Assembly: GCA_032158295.1 (NCBI GenBank) | Contig: CM063249.1 | Coordinates: 12,561,578-12,625,577 of the forward strand | Length of the DNA stretch: 64,000 nucleotides | From: Pycnopodia helianthoides | Taxonomy: Eukaryota > Echinodermata > Asteroidea > Forcipulatida > Asteriidae | Reading direction: 5' to 3' | Made by a program: the position numbers and the translations under genes | The notes under the pieces: model-generated | Database searches by the model: none | What the model saw: the letters and a program-made list of their open reading frames with translations, nothing else | Told to the model about the DNA's origin: nothing | Part shown: piece after piece, positions 34,945 through 46,552 of the stretch | Layout: every line of letters begins with the position of its first letter | Position numbering within the stretch: the first letter of the stretch is position 1

Positions 34945-37900
34945 GTTGTACATGTGCTAACAAAGGTTATACATATTGAAAATATCCGGGGCCAGTGAGA
35001 GTGCGTCACAACTAGAGTAGCCTGCCTGACGTGGTCTGAAAGTAGAATCTGATTGGCTGCCTCACGCCCCGTTGATATGGGCCGTTCTATTAAGGCAGTA
35101 GGGTAGTCCGTGTGAAGCCAGTTGCCCGCAACTGCAAGATTGGGGAAGCCGTATTCTTGTGGGAATTTAACAGTCGGTCGGTATTTCTCCAGACCTTTTG
35201 CGTACGAGGGATATTTGTTCGACCCTCCCACGTGGTACGCGAGGACTTTAAAGCCCCTCTCGAAAATCTCCGGGAAGATTTCCCGGACTGAGGGCGCGAT
35301 GAAGTTCCAGATTTTATCGTCGGGTACCTCTCCCTGTTGCCAGGCAAACATGTGGAACATCAAGACAGACCCGCCGCTATGATTGGCCCAGACAGCGTAG
35401 TCTTCCTTGAGCTTGTGATACTGGGCAATGAGCGTGATCGGCGGGAAGCTCGGGGTCTGCACGATGTCTGGGTTGTAACTCCCTTCGAGCTGTTTGTCGA
35501 ACCACACAGTGAGGATCTTGAACGGCGGGGCCAGGGGCAACTTCGTGAGGTGGTCCCCAAGTACCTTCTCCAGACGGCCTCGGGTGATCTTATCCTCCGG
35601 CCTCAGTCTCTGGAGTGAGTTTTGGAAGATCGTCGTGGTGCTGTCGAGACCAGAGGCTAGCACCACGTGATCAAACCGCTCCGAAGGATGCTCGGTGTCG
35701 GTGACGATCCTTCCGTGCTCATCGAAGACGAGGCTTCCTACAGAGGTCTCCAGTTCAATTCTGAGTTACGAAAAAAGAGAGAACTCTGTTACAACGCTGC
35801 ATCTTGGCGGGTTGGGGGAAACTTAGTGCAAATAATATTCAGAATGGCTCAGTGGTTTCTTCCCTGCCTTTCAACTCTGTGACCCCGCGGTTTGAATCTC
35901 AGACCGGAGCCTTGCATATGGATTAGGTTTTCAGTCCCTACCTGATGACTGCATTGGTTTTCCTCCCACGTGACGTTTCTTCATCATCTTCAATTCTCTA
36001 CACTGGTATCGTCATTGGCCTACTGGTCACCAGTGCTAGCTGCTTTTATTTCATCGAGAGATATATAATAATGTCTTAAAACATGTCGTGACCAACGAAT
36101 TTGTTAACGATCTCTAAGCACAGCAGTTAGCACAAAAGTTTGCTCAGCACGAAAACGTTGCTTAGCAGAAACGGTGTACCAGCAAAATGTTAGTTTTTTC
36201 GTCTCAACTGGTACTCCGCTATACTTTGTCGTTCGACAAGACATGTGTACATCTATATGTTTTGTTTGACGGCTTGAGCCAAAATGCTTTGATCTCCTGT
36301 ATACATAAGTAGTTTTGACCTATTTGTTGCAGGTTTTCTTTTAATAATGCCGAGATCATGAATTATGGTGAATGCCTCACCTGACACCGAGAGATTTCAG
36401 TCGATCTGCCCAGGGAGTCATGATGGCCGCGGCATGGTTCATCTTGGCCACGTCGCGGTAATCGGCCTGGGAGAAGAAAGAGACAGCGGTGAATCGATGA
36501 GAAAGATTTGCAAAAGTAAAATACTATCTTGTGATATGTTTTGTTTCAGTTGAGAGTGATAAAATCATGACACAAAAAAAACATTTGGGTGTCTTGGCCG
36601 AGCGGGTTTAGAGCATGGAATCAAGTTATGGTGTTTGAGTCATCGGGGTGTGGGTTCGAATCCCGGTCATGGGATATAAAATTATGTGTTTGAAAAAGCC
36701 TTCGGAGCGCCACGGCAGCCCATGGCTGTATACTCCCCAGGGAGCTGAGCAAGATTACAGGAGTGCTACTGGCTCAATGACCAGGGGTCGATTTCACAAA
36801 ACTCTTCCTAACTTAGGACTAGTCCTAGGCAATGCTAAGAGATAGGACTAGTCCTAAGTACTGGTCCTAACTTAGGACTAGTCCTATCTCTTAGCATTGC
36901 CTAGGACTAGTCCTAAGTTAGGAAGAGTTTTGTGAAATCGACCTCAGGGCACTTAAATGTAAAGCGCATTGATAAGTTATTGTAAAATGCGCTATAAAAA
37001 GAACCAGTTATTATTATTTATTCAGTCGTTTGCCCTTCACCGATGTATGTAATTACAAAACAATTGCGAAGCAAAAAGAGCCGCAGTTAGTTGTTGATTG
37101 TCAAACCAAAGGGAGACTCATCAATCAGGCTCCCAGTGGATGATACCCATGCCTACATCCTTACGGACTGTGAAGGGGGTAACCCTGTTTCAGCCCCAGG
37201 AGTAGGTGGCAACGTGCCTCTGGTGTCAATTGATATGGGTCACCAGCCCAAAACAGTAAGTGTGTAGCCCTCACCTTGAGTGGCCGTTCGGCCTTTGTGA
37301 GTTAGGCGATATCTCATAAAATAAAATAAAAATAAAAAAATCAATCAATCAAAACAATTTATGAACCACTGGTATCAATAACAAAATATGTGCAAATGCA
37401 CTTTGAACAAGACATTCATGTTACAAAATGAATGCATTAGAGAACAAATGAGTTTTGAGTCCCTTCTTGAAAATGTTCACACTATTTGGGGAAGTTTTGA
37501 TGTCCTTTATAGGGAGGTCATTCCGAACCGGAAAATGCACGGCGGCCATGATTTAAGTTTCCATTTGGGAACGTGGAGACGAAGTTTATTCGAAGACCAT
37601 CGTTGCGAGAAGATGACTGAAGCGGTTTGAGATCGGTGATGTGTTGTGGAGCAAGTCCCTCGATGGCTTTGTGTAAAGTAATTAGGAGCAGTTCGAAATG
37701 AATTCGATACAACATGCCACGGTATACAATCGAGGGATCTGTTTTTGAAGTGACTTCAGCCTGAGGTAGCCACTCTAATTGATGCTGGTAAAGGGTGTGG
37801 TTGTTTACCTGAGGGTTGCTGACGTAAAACATGTGCGAGAATTGAAACATTTCAGCGGCGCTGAGCGATGCCTTGTCCTGGTAGCTGGCCTTCATCCCTG

Positions 37901-40900
37901 GCTCCAAAACGATATCGTAGAAGCCACGGTGGATATCAAACATGTCCATGTACTCGTCTGTATTACGGAGATGAAAAAGTGAACTGAAATGTTTTGTTAG
38001 TTTTTCTTTACTCTTTCTTTTCTTTTTTTCCGGATCTTCTTGAGTTCTAAAAATCCTCTGTAACAACCATCTCGTAATTCTGGTCGACAGAATGACAGTC
38101 AGAAATTGTTGATTCAATAATGTGCTGTTTCAAGAACACAATACAAATTCCTTACCGAAGGTGATGGCGTCCCACCTCTTGAAGTTGGTGTCGTGGTTGT
38201 AGTTGATGAAGTCCCAGGCACACCGCAACCAGAGCAGGATCTCCACGATGTTGAGATTGGGACTGCGGTAGATTAGACCTTTATTAAGACAGAGACACCA
38301 CAGTTGATTAATACAAGCAACAAAAAGTGCGCTCTAAAAAATCGTCTGAAAAAGGTATCGATCGATTTCGCCAGAGCTCAATTTCACAAAGAGCTAAAGA
38401 TTGATCTTAAAGGAACATTACAGAATTGGTTTTTGCTATCAAAACAGTTGCTGGCAGTGTAAGCACTTTAGGTAATCCACCATATACATAAACTGACAAA
38501 CCTGTAGAAGTTTGAGATTGATCGGCCATCTGGGTCACGAGAAAATAGTGAAAACCGTTTACACATTTGCATGAAATCATATTGATTCAACAAGTGAATA
38601 AAACGCTCACTGAGCGATAAACTCCAATCGGAAAATTAGTTCACTCATTTCTCAACAAATATGGCATTTCATTACAGACATCAATATTTCAAGGGATGTT
38701 TTCTACTATCATAAGTTTTATGTAAATCTGTGATCAAAAAGTATGTTTTACAAGTTTTAGTCTTACCAATTCTGTAATGTTCCTTTAACTGCGAATCAAT
38801 CTTAAATGCCGAGCAAAGTGTGGTGTCACAATACAAATCACTATGGTGATACTGACAACTCATCTTAACATGAATCTTTGTGCTTTGTGAAATTGAACCA
38901 CTAGTTCACATTTTTTGTTTGAGTACGCATTTCTCCTCTCAGTGCAAAAGGTATTTGATTTATTTGCGCAGAAGTCGATTATGAAACTTAATTAGTGACG
39001 GTTCCGAAATCGACTGTCCAAACCACTAATCATGAAAAAAGATTATATTTCTGCTCGTACGTTTTGAAACAAAACAATCAACTCAAGTTTCATTCTCGAA
39101 GACGAGTGACAGCTGTACTATTGATTTAAACTACCCTCACTTTTAAATCGTACTCACAGTCGCACACAAAACAAATGTTTCTTGTGTTTTGTCGTATTTT
39201 GTCAAGACCCTCAGGGTTAGACATTCAATACTGCATTACGGAGAGCTTCCTTGGTCAAATAAAAACCGCAAAAAAAAGAGACTGAGAAAGAGGGGGGGGG
39301 GGAATGGACAATGGAGTACCTGCAAGATTGAGCGGGAATATCCCATGGCTGTACATCCTCTCCGGCTGGTAGTTCTTATACACCAGGTCATGGACCTCCC
39401 ATCGCTGGAAATTCTCTTCGACACCGAGGCGGCTGACGATGTCTCGTGCGTTGTGAAAGTTGTGGAACCAGGCTGTGGTGGTTTTTTGTTAAAAGGAGTT
39501 GTGGAAATGGAAGACGATATTATGACAAGACCGTGACGAATGGTGCTCAATATGTGGCATTGTGTTACACCCCCCCCCCCCTTCTTTTCCTTTTGCGTCT
39601 TCATTGTGTTCTGGGAATCTTAGGAATTCTTTAGAGGATTTTAGGAATGGGGGTATACTTCTTTACAAGAGGAAAAGAGTGTGTTAAAATATGGGACAAT
39701 CATTTGTGGGGGGGGGGGACACCACCCTCTGCCATATATTGGGCATGGTATAATGACGAAAAGAGCTGATGCAAACAGGTTTTTGACAATGATTTTGTCA
39801 ACCTGGCCTCTACGAGGATTGTCTCTCCATGTGACTGTCAGAGGCTTTATACCTTCTAGGATTGTGCCAGATATCTGTACCAGACCATCTGCAGATGGTC
39901 CAGTCAAAAGTGAAACATTTCGTGGGTCTGTATATATATTATTGTCAGTACGTTTCATGAAATGATTTTTAAGGTTTATTGTTTTTTGGAAGAGTAAACT
40001 CATTGCATTCTGTTTTTCTTTCTTCAATAAAAACATACGACAAAAAAAGTGAGCAGTTCATTCAATGATCTTCGCTTCATTCACAATCACCTTGCATTCC
40101 GTCATCGACCATGAAAGTCCGTCCGAGTTTGCGCACCGGTTTCGTCTGCAGGTAGACGCCACCTAGAGCCGAGTCTGCTTCACGTATGGTCACCTGGTAC
40201 CCGCGCTCGGCCAACTCCAAAGCTGCAGACATGCCGGCCAGACCACCTCCTAAAGATTGGTTAAAGACAAAAAGGTGTTTACAATGATGGAAATTAATAC
40301 CGTTGCCAGATCAGACCCACGGTTGCAATATAGGCACAGTTATTATGTATTTGTCATGTAATGTAGCTGTCGTATTCATCTTTTAGGTTGCTCTATACAG
40401 TATAATATAAGTTTGTGTGTGTCTTACCTGGAGAAAGGCGGTAAAGTGAAATAATCATTTCACTTTTGCCACTGCCATGGTTGTCGTCGTCTGGCTGAGT
40501 TTATCTTCGTGAGTTAATATTATACCTCGTCTATACAAACTATGAGTTATGATGGTGCTATATACGCATTTGCATGGTTTTGTACGACTCAATTTCCCTC
40601 TTGAAGACGATCAGAGCACACTGATCGAAACGTCGAGTTGTTGTTATACACCGTATAAGTTCTTTTCAGAACCACCACAACTCGTATGAGAGATGTTTCA
40701 AGAGTGTACACGGTGTTACCGTAAACCAATGCTGGACTGTATTTACATATGCAACGTTTCAAATTCTACTTGCCTCGAGTCGACGGCCCCATACCTTCCC
40801 ACGATGAAAAGTTGCCTTAAAAGTGATTGGGGGAAGTAACACACTGTCTTCATCCTCTGTCAATTTATAATAACTTGTGAACTGGTTTTTTAATTTTTTA

Positions 40901-42106
40901 TTTTTAACACTCACCAACAATTAAAACTTTCTTGACTACACCTTCTGCAAGCCGCTCTCGGTCATCCGGATTAGCCGGTGGGATTATCCTTGGAGATTTA
41001 GGGATCCCAACCAACAAGGTCACCATAATCCCGACTAAAGAAGACACACAATACAAACACGACAAAGTTTTAGTGAATTTGAACTGAGAACTTTGAACTG
41101 AGTTGGAAACTCGGGGCAAACTTAGAGAGAACAAAAAATAGCCTAAACTGTCGCAATATTGTACATTTTTTGTATTTGCATTGCCTTTACTCCCCCTATT
41201 GGCCATATTTCAACCAGGTCGTCGGTAACCAACTTTCCGACCATCTTTATGTCAAACTGAAGAGTAGTTCTTCAGCAATAATTGAAAAACTGGACACCTC
41301 ACAAAGGATGGGGAACATCTTTTAGTTTGATCGAGAAACTGGCTAAGCACGGCAATGATAGGGGAACCCATCCATCCTGAAGTCCTGGCGTGCAGCGGTT
41401 TCGTAAATTAAATTTGTGTTATTCACCACATTTTGAAGGTCACTTCAAGTGTCACCTTTTTTTGTATGTGTATTTCAGCTACGAAGTTAAACATTAACGC
41501 TATTGTCAAACATTGTGATGCACTGCAAAGATGAACAGCTGTTTCTCGTCTGGATATTGCAACTCTGGCCTTCATCGATATTGATATGTGTCAAATTATA
41601 GCCAACTAAAATAATTATGAGAATCAATGATTGATTCTAAATCTAATTCGACGCTTGTCAAGGTTGTAGTGATTCAGTCGTTCCTTGTGGCGTGTGAGAC
41701 TTGAGTTGCACACAGAAGCTTCGCTGTCTTAGCTCAGACAAGGTTTGAGGGATTCGGCTACTGGTTAAACAAAAACTCCCTGTTTTTTATTTGTTTATAT
41801 CAAAAATATCTTGTCATATCAAAGTTTTGTTTTGGTCATTGTTTGTTTGTCTTGTTTATAACAGAGGCACAAAACACTACATTAAACACCAACATTACAT
41901 TATTCAAACAGCTCCCAAATGTTTACAGGCTTGTTATTTTATGCATAATTATGTTGAGATACTCCAAGTGAGGATACCGTTCTTTGAGTTTGACATAAAC
42001 CAAGTTAGTACACCCTGCCTTAAAAGTCCGAAAATTAAAAAAAGAGCATACAAAAAAAACTTTGCAACTTACCAAGGACAACGAAGATAATAACCATGTA
42101 CTTCAT
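34869..42106 (-). CDS. N-terminally anchored FAD-dependent amine-oxidase/desaturase-like oxidoreductase, 571 aa
   Basis: Eight minus-strand exons with consensus borders and consistent phases: 42073-42106 (ATG at 42106), 40915-41034, 40091-40249, 39320-39472, 38156-38278, 37809-37957, 36381-36466 and 34869-35760. Total 1716 nt including TAG. Residues 4-21 (MVIIFVVLVGIMVTLLVG) are a likely signal anchor. Residues 48-57, VLIVGGGLAG, are the Rossmann dinucleotide-binding loop, with Glu75 as the expected ribose-binding acid and GG at 81-82. Residues 482-511 (NLAVAGNW then ALIERPISTGREAAN) are the C-terminal FAD-binding motif of this superfamily. The fold class is amine oxidase/phytoene-desaturase-like; the substrate cannot be told. 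It probably acts on a lipid or amine at the ER or another membrane (inference). Residues 549-571 are encoded inside an inverted-repeat element. Introns contain SINEs and one MITE. Confidence 0.88.
35842..36075 (+). repeat. SINE family G, uninterrupted copy
   Basis: A box ATGGCTCAGTGGTTTC, B box GGTTTGAATCTC, then GGTTTTCAGTCCCTACCTGA, TTTTCCTCCCACGTGACG and an AT-rich tail. It sits antisense in the last intron of the flavoprotein gene. It is the reference for the split copy at 13311-14062. Confidence 0.7.
36586..37019 (+). repeat. tRNA-Leu-like SINE carrying an inserted palindrome
   Basis: The head GGGTGTCTTGGCCGAGCGGG has a tRNA-Leu-like A box, and GTGGGTTCGAATCCC is the B box. The tail CTTAAATGTAAAGCGCATTG, ATGCGCTATAAAAAGAACCA and (TTA)n ends it. 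The body is split at 36786-36943. The Leu-like region lacks a paired acceptor stem, so it is not a tRNA gene. Confidence 0.75.
36786..36943. repeat. 158-bp near-perfect palindrome inserted in the SINE
   Basis: The left arm GGTCGATTTCACAAAACTCT continues TCCTAACTTAGGACTAGTCC; the right arm is its inverse, ending TTTGTGAAATCGACC. The whole element is built from TTAGGACTAGTCCTA, itself an inverted word repeated several times. The centre is near AAGTACTGGTCCT. Confidence 0.85.
37020..37360 (+). repeat. Probable retroelement 3' end with (ATAAA)n tail
   Basis: A GC-moderate stretch ending GAGTGGCCGTTCGGCCTTTG, GTTAGGCGATATCTCATAAA and then ATAAAATAAAAATAAA. The A-rich repeated tail and a GGCCGTTCGGCC hairpin suggest a SINE or LINE 3' end. 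No second copy is seen in this window, so this is weak. Confidence 0.3.
38407..38788 (+). repeat. TTAA-flanked MITE, family B (382 bp)
   Basis: TTAA lies at both ends. The left TIR AAGGAACATTACAGAATTGG pairs exactly with right CCAATTCTGTAATGTTCCTT. Interior landmarks are GTTGCTGGCAGTGTAAGCAC, TAAACTCCAATCGGAAAATT and ATTTCAAGGGATGTTTTCTA. It lies in the flavoprotein intron between exons 38156-38278 and 39320-39472. Confidence 0.9.
39883..39900. repeat. Perfect 18-bp palindrome
   Basis: GACCATCTGCAGATGGTC is self-complementary with no loop. It is located in a flavoprotein intron. No function is inferred. Confidence 0.5.
41913..42028 (+). repeat. Right-end fragment of a family A MITE
   Basis: TTTACAGGCTTGTTATTTTA, TGTTGAGATACTCCAAGTGA, GGATACCGTTCTTTGAG and a terminal CCTGCCTTAAAAG match the right third of 57818-58149. 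It lies just downstream of flavoprotein exon 1, in intron 1. Confidence 0.6.
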
Positions 42107-42353
42107 CTTGCAATGTGAGCTCTGAGACACCGTAGTCTCAAGCCGGTCTCGCCGATTGACGAGATTGTCGTCTCAGAACCTGAGTGGTCTTCCTGCCGCA
42201 CCTGCCAATGCCAAAAAGTGTTGCCTTAGTGACTGGGGTCAAGGTCAAATATGGGCAGCCACGCTGTTTACGTCTCGAGCGTAAACCAAGCTCGTTGGCA
42301 TTCCCAATCTAATTTGCGTAAGCCCTATCGCTGACACACAAGCAGGGCGTACT

Positions 42354-42363
42354 TCATATATCC
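42354..42363 (-). promoter_or_regulatory. Possible TATA-like box upstream of the flavoprotein gene
   Basis: The minus strand reads GGATATATGA about 250 nt upstream of the ATG, in a small GC-mixed stretch before the GATA repeat. Nothing else supports it; the start site is unknown. Confidence 0.2.
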
Positions 42364-42374
42364 GCACTGCTTCA

Positions 42375-42399
42375 GATAGATAGATAGATAGATAGATAC
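42375..42399. repeat. (GATA)n microsatellite
   Basis: About five to six tandem GATA units (ATAGATAGATAGATAGATAGATA) lie about 270 nt upstream of the flavoprotein start codon. Confidence 0.85.
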
Positions 42400-42429
42400 A
42401 TTTATTCAATGTTGCAAATAGCACAAGTA

Positions 42430-42592
42430 ACCAAGCACAACAAAATGATGCTTACCAAAGTATTAACGTTACCAGCCAAAATACCATGTCACGTGTACCA
42501 AATGAAAATGATATCCTGTGTACTTTTGCTTAGCAGAAATTTTATGTAAAGCAATATTTTCCTCACCAACTCTGTGAAAATGGGCCCAGCAG
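42430..42592. repeat. Family D MITE fragment
   Basis: AATGATGCTTACCAAAG, TTACCAGCCAAAATACCATG, CTTAGCAGAAATTTTATGTA and AACTCTGTGAAAATGGGCCC follow the order of the 58168-58359 copy. One end is missing. Confidence 0.55.
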
Positions 42593-42984
42593 GAAACTAA
42601 CAGAGAAATTGACTGCGCATCAGGCTCGCGTGTACTCGGATAGTTAGGGTGCACTTTGGGTTCTCACGTACACACTGTATACGTGCACTTCATCAGGTAC
42701 CAACATTTTAAAAACATGCGAGGTTTACAGTCCAATAATTCACTTTGCCCGAGGATCGTTCCCGTTTGAATTATATTCCTATGGAACTTACCTGCATTTA
42801 TCTTATGGGTTTATGCCAACTTCGCTACGGCTATAAAATGCATCCCAGCATCACTCGTTTATAACACTAACACAGTATACTGTGACCAGTCTACAGTGAT
42901 TGTGATCACTGATGACGGTCTTTCCAAACCACCCTAATGGTTCTACGCCGTGCAGAAGGACACATTATCATTACGCTCAAAAGC

Positions 42985-43348
42985 TTAAAGGCCCTGTACA
43001 CTATTGGTAAGATCGAAAAACACAAATGTTCACAGATTCACACATAACTTACAAGATTTAAAGTAAGTAATGATAGAAAGGGTTCCTTCAAATATTTCTG
43101 CCTAAAATGCTATCGTTTCTGAGAAATGAATAAAACAATAGTTTTTATTGCGCGCGATAATAAACTCGTTGTTTGAAAAACAGAAAACACATAAGGTCTC
43201 TTTTCGCTATTTTCTCGTGACCTCGATGACCAAATTTAGCTCAAATTTTCACAGGTTTGTTATTTCATGTATATGGTTAATCACACAAAACATGAACTTT
43301 GTTTGCGACTGTTTTGTCAGCTCTACCAATCCTGTATAATAACTTTAA
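42985..43348 (+). repeat. TTAA-flanked MITE, A/B-intermediate subfamily (364 bp)
   Basis: TTAA lies at both ends. The left end AAGGCCCTGTACACTATTGG resembles family A, but the interior CTGAGAAATGAATAAAAC and TATTTTCTCGTGACC resembles family B. CTCAAATTTTCACAGGTTTG is the shared block. Confidence 0.75.
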
Positions 43349-44410
43349 AGATGCACTTACAGATAATATAATGACTGTATTGTATAGTTTATAAAATATT
43401 CTGGCGAGTTGGACAAATGGTGGAAAGGGGGGGGGGGTAGCTCAGGCCTCAAACCACATTAAATAAATCGTACCTTCCAAATAAAAGAACGTGGAATGTG
43501 CAGCACCTGATACCATGGCACACGCAGACCATGAGTGAAGGGAGGCTTCATGTGGGTGCAGTGTCCTTGCTCTTTTGAGACGGCCAAGTGTAATCAAGCG
43601 ACCATGTACATGTACAATGTACATGACACCGGATACATAATGCATGGATTCTTTCCAGAACACTGACCACATCATGGCCGAGGCGAGACAACCATGGTAG
43701 ATACACGCTTTAAACTGGCCACAGAAAGTTAACTAATAGTTCAACCAAATATGATCTTCCAAGTATTCTTGCTGCATGTTTATTTTTGTTTTTATTTGTT
43801 TGTTTGACATAAGCATGTTTATTTTGATCATCATATTTTTTCATGTTCAAAGTTCTCTTTTTTTTCCCATTTTGAGATTGGATTAATAGGCTTTCGAATC
43901 ACAGTGGTTAGGTTCACTTTAATTTATTCTGGCCACCTTAGAAATGGGTTTGTCTTGTTGTCTGATTTTCTAGTTGTTCTTGCATTGATTTGTCAGTAAT
44001 GCTGTTTCCATTTCAATATCAGTGATTTTTGGGGTTTACATTTTGTTCTATGGTGTCATAAGATTTGTACACATGTAAACACATGTTGTGTCTCGTACTG
44101 TCATATGTATGTCATTGTATCGTGTACTGTTTGTTGAAATCTTGGCCGAATAAATAATAATAGTACTAAATAGCAACTGACAGTATTTTAAAATATATTT
44201 CCCTTTTATCTGTTTCCTTTCAAGATGGACCTACTGTAATGTGCTGACTGTAACGTATATACATTTTACTCAGCAACAAATGTTTGTGAATAATTATGTA
44301 AAACTCGTTATCAGGAACAGACATTCGGTGGAGACTAATATAGAATATCAAAGTTCAATTGTTTTCCCAGCTGAATTATTTGCAGATCTAGAGTGATCGT
44401 TTTCCAGTAT
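43349..44410. other. Intergenic DNA, no gene seen
   Basis: A G-run lies at 43429-43437, and ACATGTACATGTACAATGTACAT is palindromic near 43603-43625. AATAAATAATAAT lies at about 44149-44161. No supported exon is seen on either strand. Confidence 0.4.
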
Positions 44411-44414
44411 GCAG

Positions 44415-44600
44415 CTGAAAGGCAGTGGATGCTTTGGGTAATTGCTCAAGAAATACATTACCATGACAACTTACTCGGTAATGAGCACATGAGAGCTGCT
44501 GACAGTATAAAACATTGTGAGAAACGACTCCCTCTGAACATGGAGGTAGGAATAGGTTTTGAGAAAGAGCTAATTTCTCGTCACAAACAGCGGAAACATT
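44415..44600 (+). repeat. Family A MITE, left-half fragment
   Basis: AAAGGCAGTGGATGCTTTGG, AATACATTACCATGACAACT, TATAAAACATTGTGAGAAAC and CTCCCTCTGAACATGG follow the family A order, then the match stops. Confidence 0.6.
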
Positions 44601-46173
44601 GTTGATGTTTTGACATTCTGCGTTGGACCATGGTTGGATGTTCATTGCTTTTATTTCGAGTTGAAAAAAACTTGGATGTAGGCCGATATTTAAAGTGGAA
44701 TCCTGTCTATGGAGAGTCTTAATAACTTCAACGAGCTTTCATTTTGAAAATCATAAATTTCCCTATATTATAATTATCATATCAATTGTCAATACTGTAA
44801 TTCGTGCTTTCAAATACACAACAAAAAAATCACGTTGACGCGGCTGCCTTCGAGCATTGCTCATTAAATTGTGTTCACCGGCAGGGTGACACATTGAACT
44901 AACAAGGTCTGTGGAGTGAAACAATATTATTGTAAAATAATTTATAAACGACGTTGGGATAATGTCATAACCTAACAATACAGACTGAATTGGCACACGT
45001 GCTTCTAGTTCTATCATGGGGTTTTTTCTACCTCCATGTTTCGACTCACCTTCACGGCGTGCTGTCTCAACTAGAAGTACAGAAGATGGACGCTACACAT
45101 TGATAGATAACACGAGCTGAGGAGTTGAAACCAAGCGGTGCACAGCACGTGGTGTTTTATGCAACAGGCTCAATTGACTGGTTGTGCAGCGTGGTCGTTG
45201 TTCTCTGTTAATTTAATGCATCGTTTTCTATGGTAATGTCGTTGTACATGCACACGTACATGTACATGTACATTTACCCCGTGTGTGTGTGTTTGTGGTA
45301 TGCCCTTGTACTGCTTCCCCGCTTGGTGTTGACGAAGAACCATGCGGTCGCCGTTCTATGTTTGCAGTGTGTCGTTGTGCTTTGTGTGTGACTGTGAGTG
45401 TGTCCTCGATGTTTACAATGTTGAGGTCACAGACACAATGAAGTATAGACTACGGGGCTTGGTACTCATACTATTAACATGGCACTTCAAAGGACAATTA
45501 TTGTGCTTTGTTTAAAGTCTATCGACTGAAGGATACACGTAAAGGTTGTATGTTTACATTTTGTTTACATATTAACTGATTCTTAGTAAGGTCATAGCGC
45601 AAGGTAAGATTGAGTGCTGTTTTGACAACATAATTGTAAACAAAAAATGTTCGACAGTCTTTCTTTCAGTAGGGTACGTGTCGACACTTTTTTTTCCCAA
45701 CACTCGTTAAGCAAGTGCATTCAATCATTCAATGTCCTTACTCTATGATTCAATGCATAAGGCAGATGATGAAACAAGCTTGCAGATTCAAACTAAGATC
45801 TACCACACGTTAATTGAGTTCGTCCCTTTTTATGGGGAGTCAAATTAATCCGTTACAAGTTCAGGACGCCCTCTAACGTGCAGTGCTAGCCAAGGCAGAA
45901 GTTAATGTAATTCCAACACGGACTGCTGTTTGCACACACACATCCAGGGAGCTAGGATATTCACGCGCAGGTATCCTGGGTCAACACAAGGCAAGGACTT
46001 CGGCAAATAAAAAAAATAATGAAGGACTGTGGCTTTACCGTGTTAATAATGTTTTAAATTATGTTCGTTCTACCTGCCGCTATCAGCAGGGGCCATGTAC
46101 GGTGGGTAAATGCAGCTGGTAATATTGTGTACAACTGCTTCAAATAATTGAATATTTTTATGCAGTCGTCGAT
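44601..46173. other. Intergenic DNA, no gene seen
   Basis: A GTACATGTACATGTACAT simple run lies near 45246-45272, with a GTGTGTGTGTGTTTGTG tract just after. No frame with family motifs or good splice context is present. Confidence 0.4.
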
Positions 46174-46552
46174 TTAAAGGAACATTACAGAATTGGTTTT
46201 TGCTAACAAAACAGTTGCTGGCAGTGTAAGCACTTTATGTAATCCACCACATAAACTGACAAACCTGTAGAAGTTTGAGATCGATCGCCCCTCTGGTCAC
46301 GAGAAAACAGTGAAAAACCGACTACACTTTGCGAGACATCAATATAGGTTCAACAGATGAATAAAACGCTCACTGAGCGATAAACTCCAAACGGAAAATT
46401 AGTTTATTCATTTCTCATCAAATACGGCATTTCAGACAGAAATATTTCGAGGGATGTTTTCTACTATCATCATCATTAGACCGTGTAAGTTTTATGTAAA
46501 TCTGTGATCAAAAGTATATTTTACAATTACCAATTCTGTAATGTTCCTTTAA
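46174..46552 (+). repeat. TTAA-flanked MITE, family B (379 bp)
   Basis: TTAA at 46174-46177 and 46549-46552. The TIR AAGGAACATTACAGAATTGG is perfect. It lacks the TTTTTTTCTTA segment before the right TIR that the 54626 and 56372 copies have. Confidence 0.9.

Noticed and set aside
34735..34960. Plus-strand 73-codon frame in the inverted-repeat element
   Set aside because: The element is palindromic, so frames mirror each other. It overlaps the end of the flavoprotein and shows no domain.
36586..36675. tRNA-Leu-like sequence with A and B boxes
   Set aside because: The acceptor stem does not pair and the sequence continues into a SINE body and tail.
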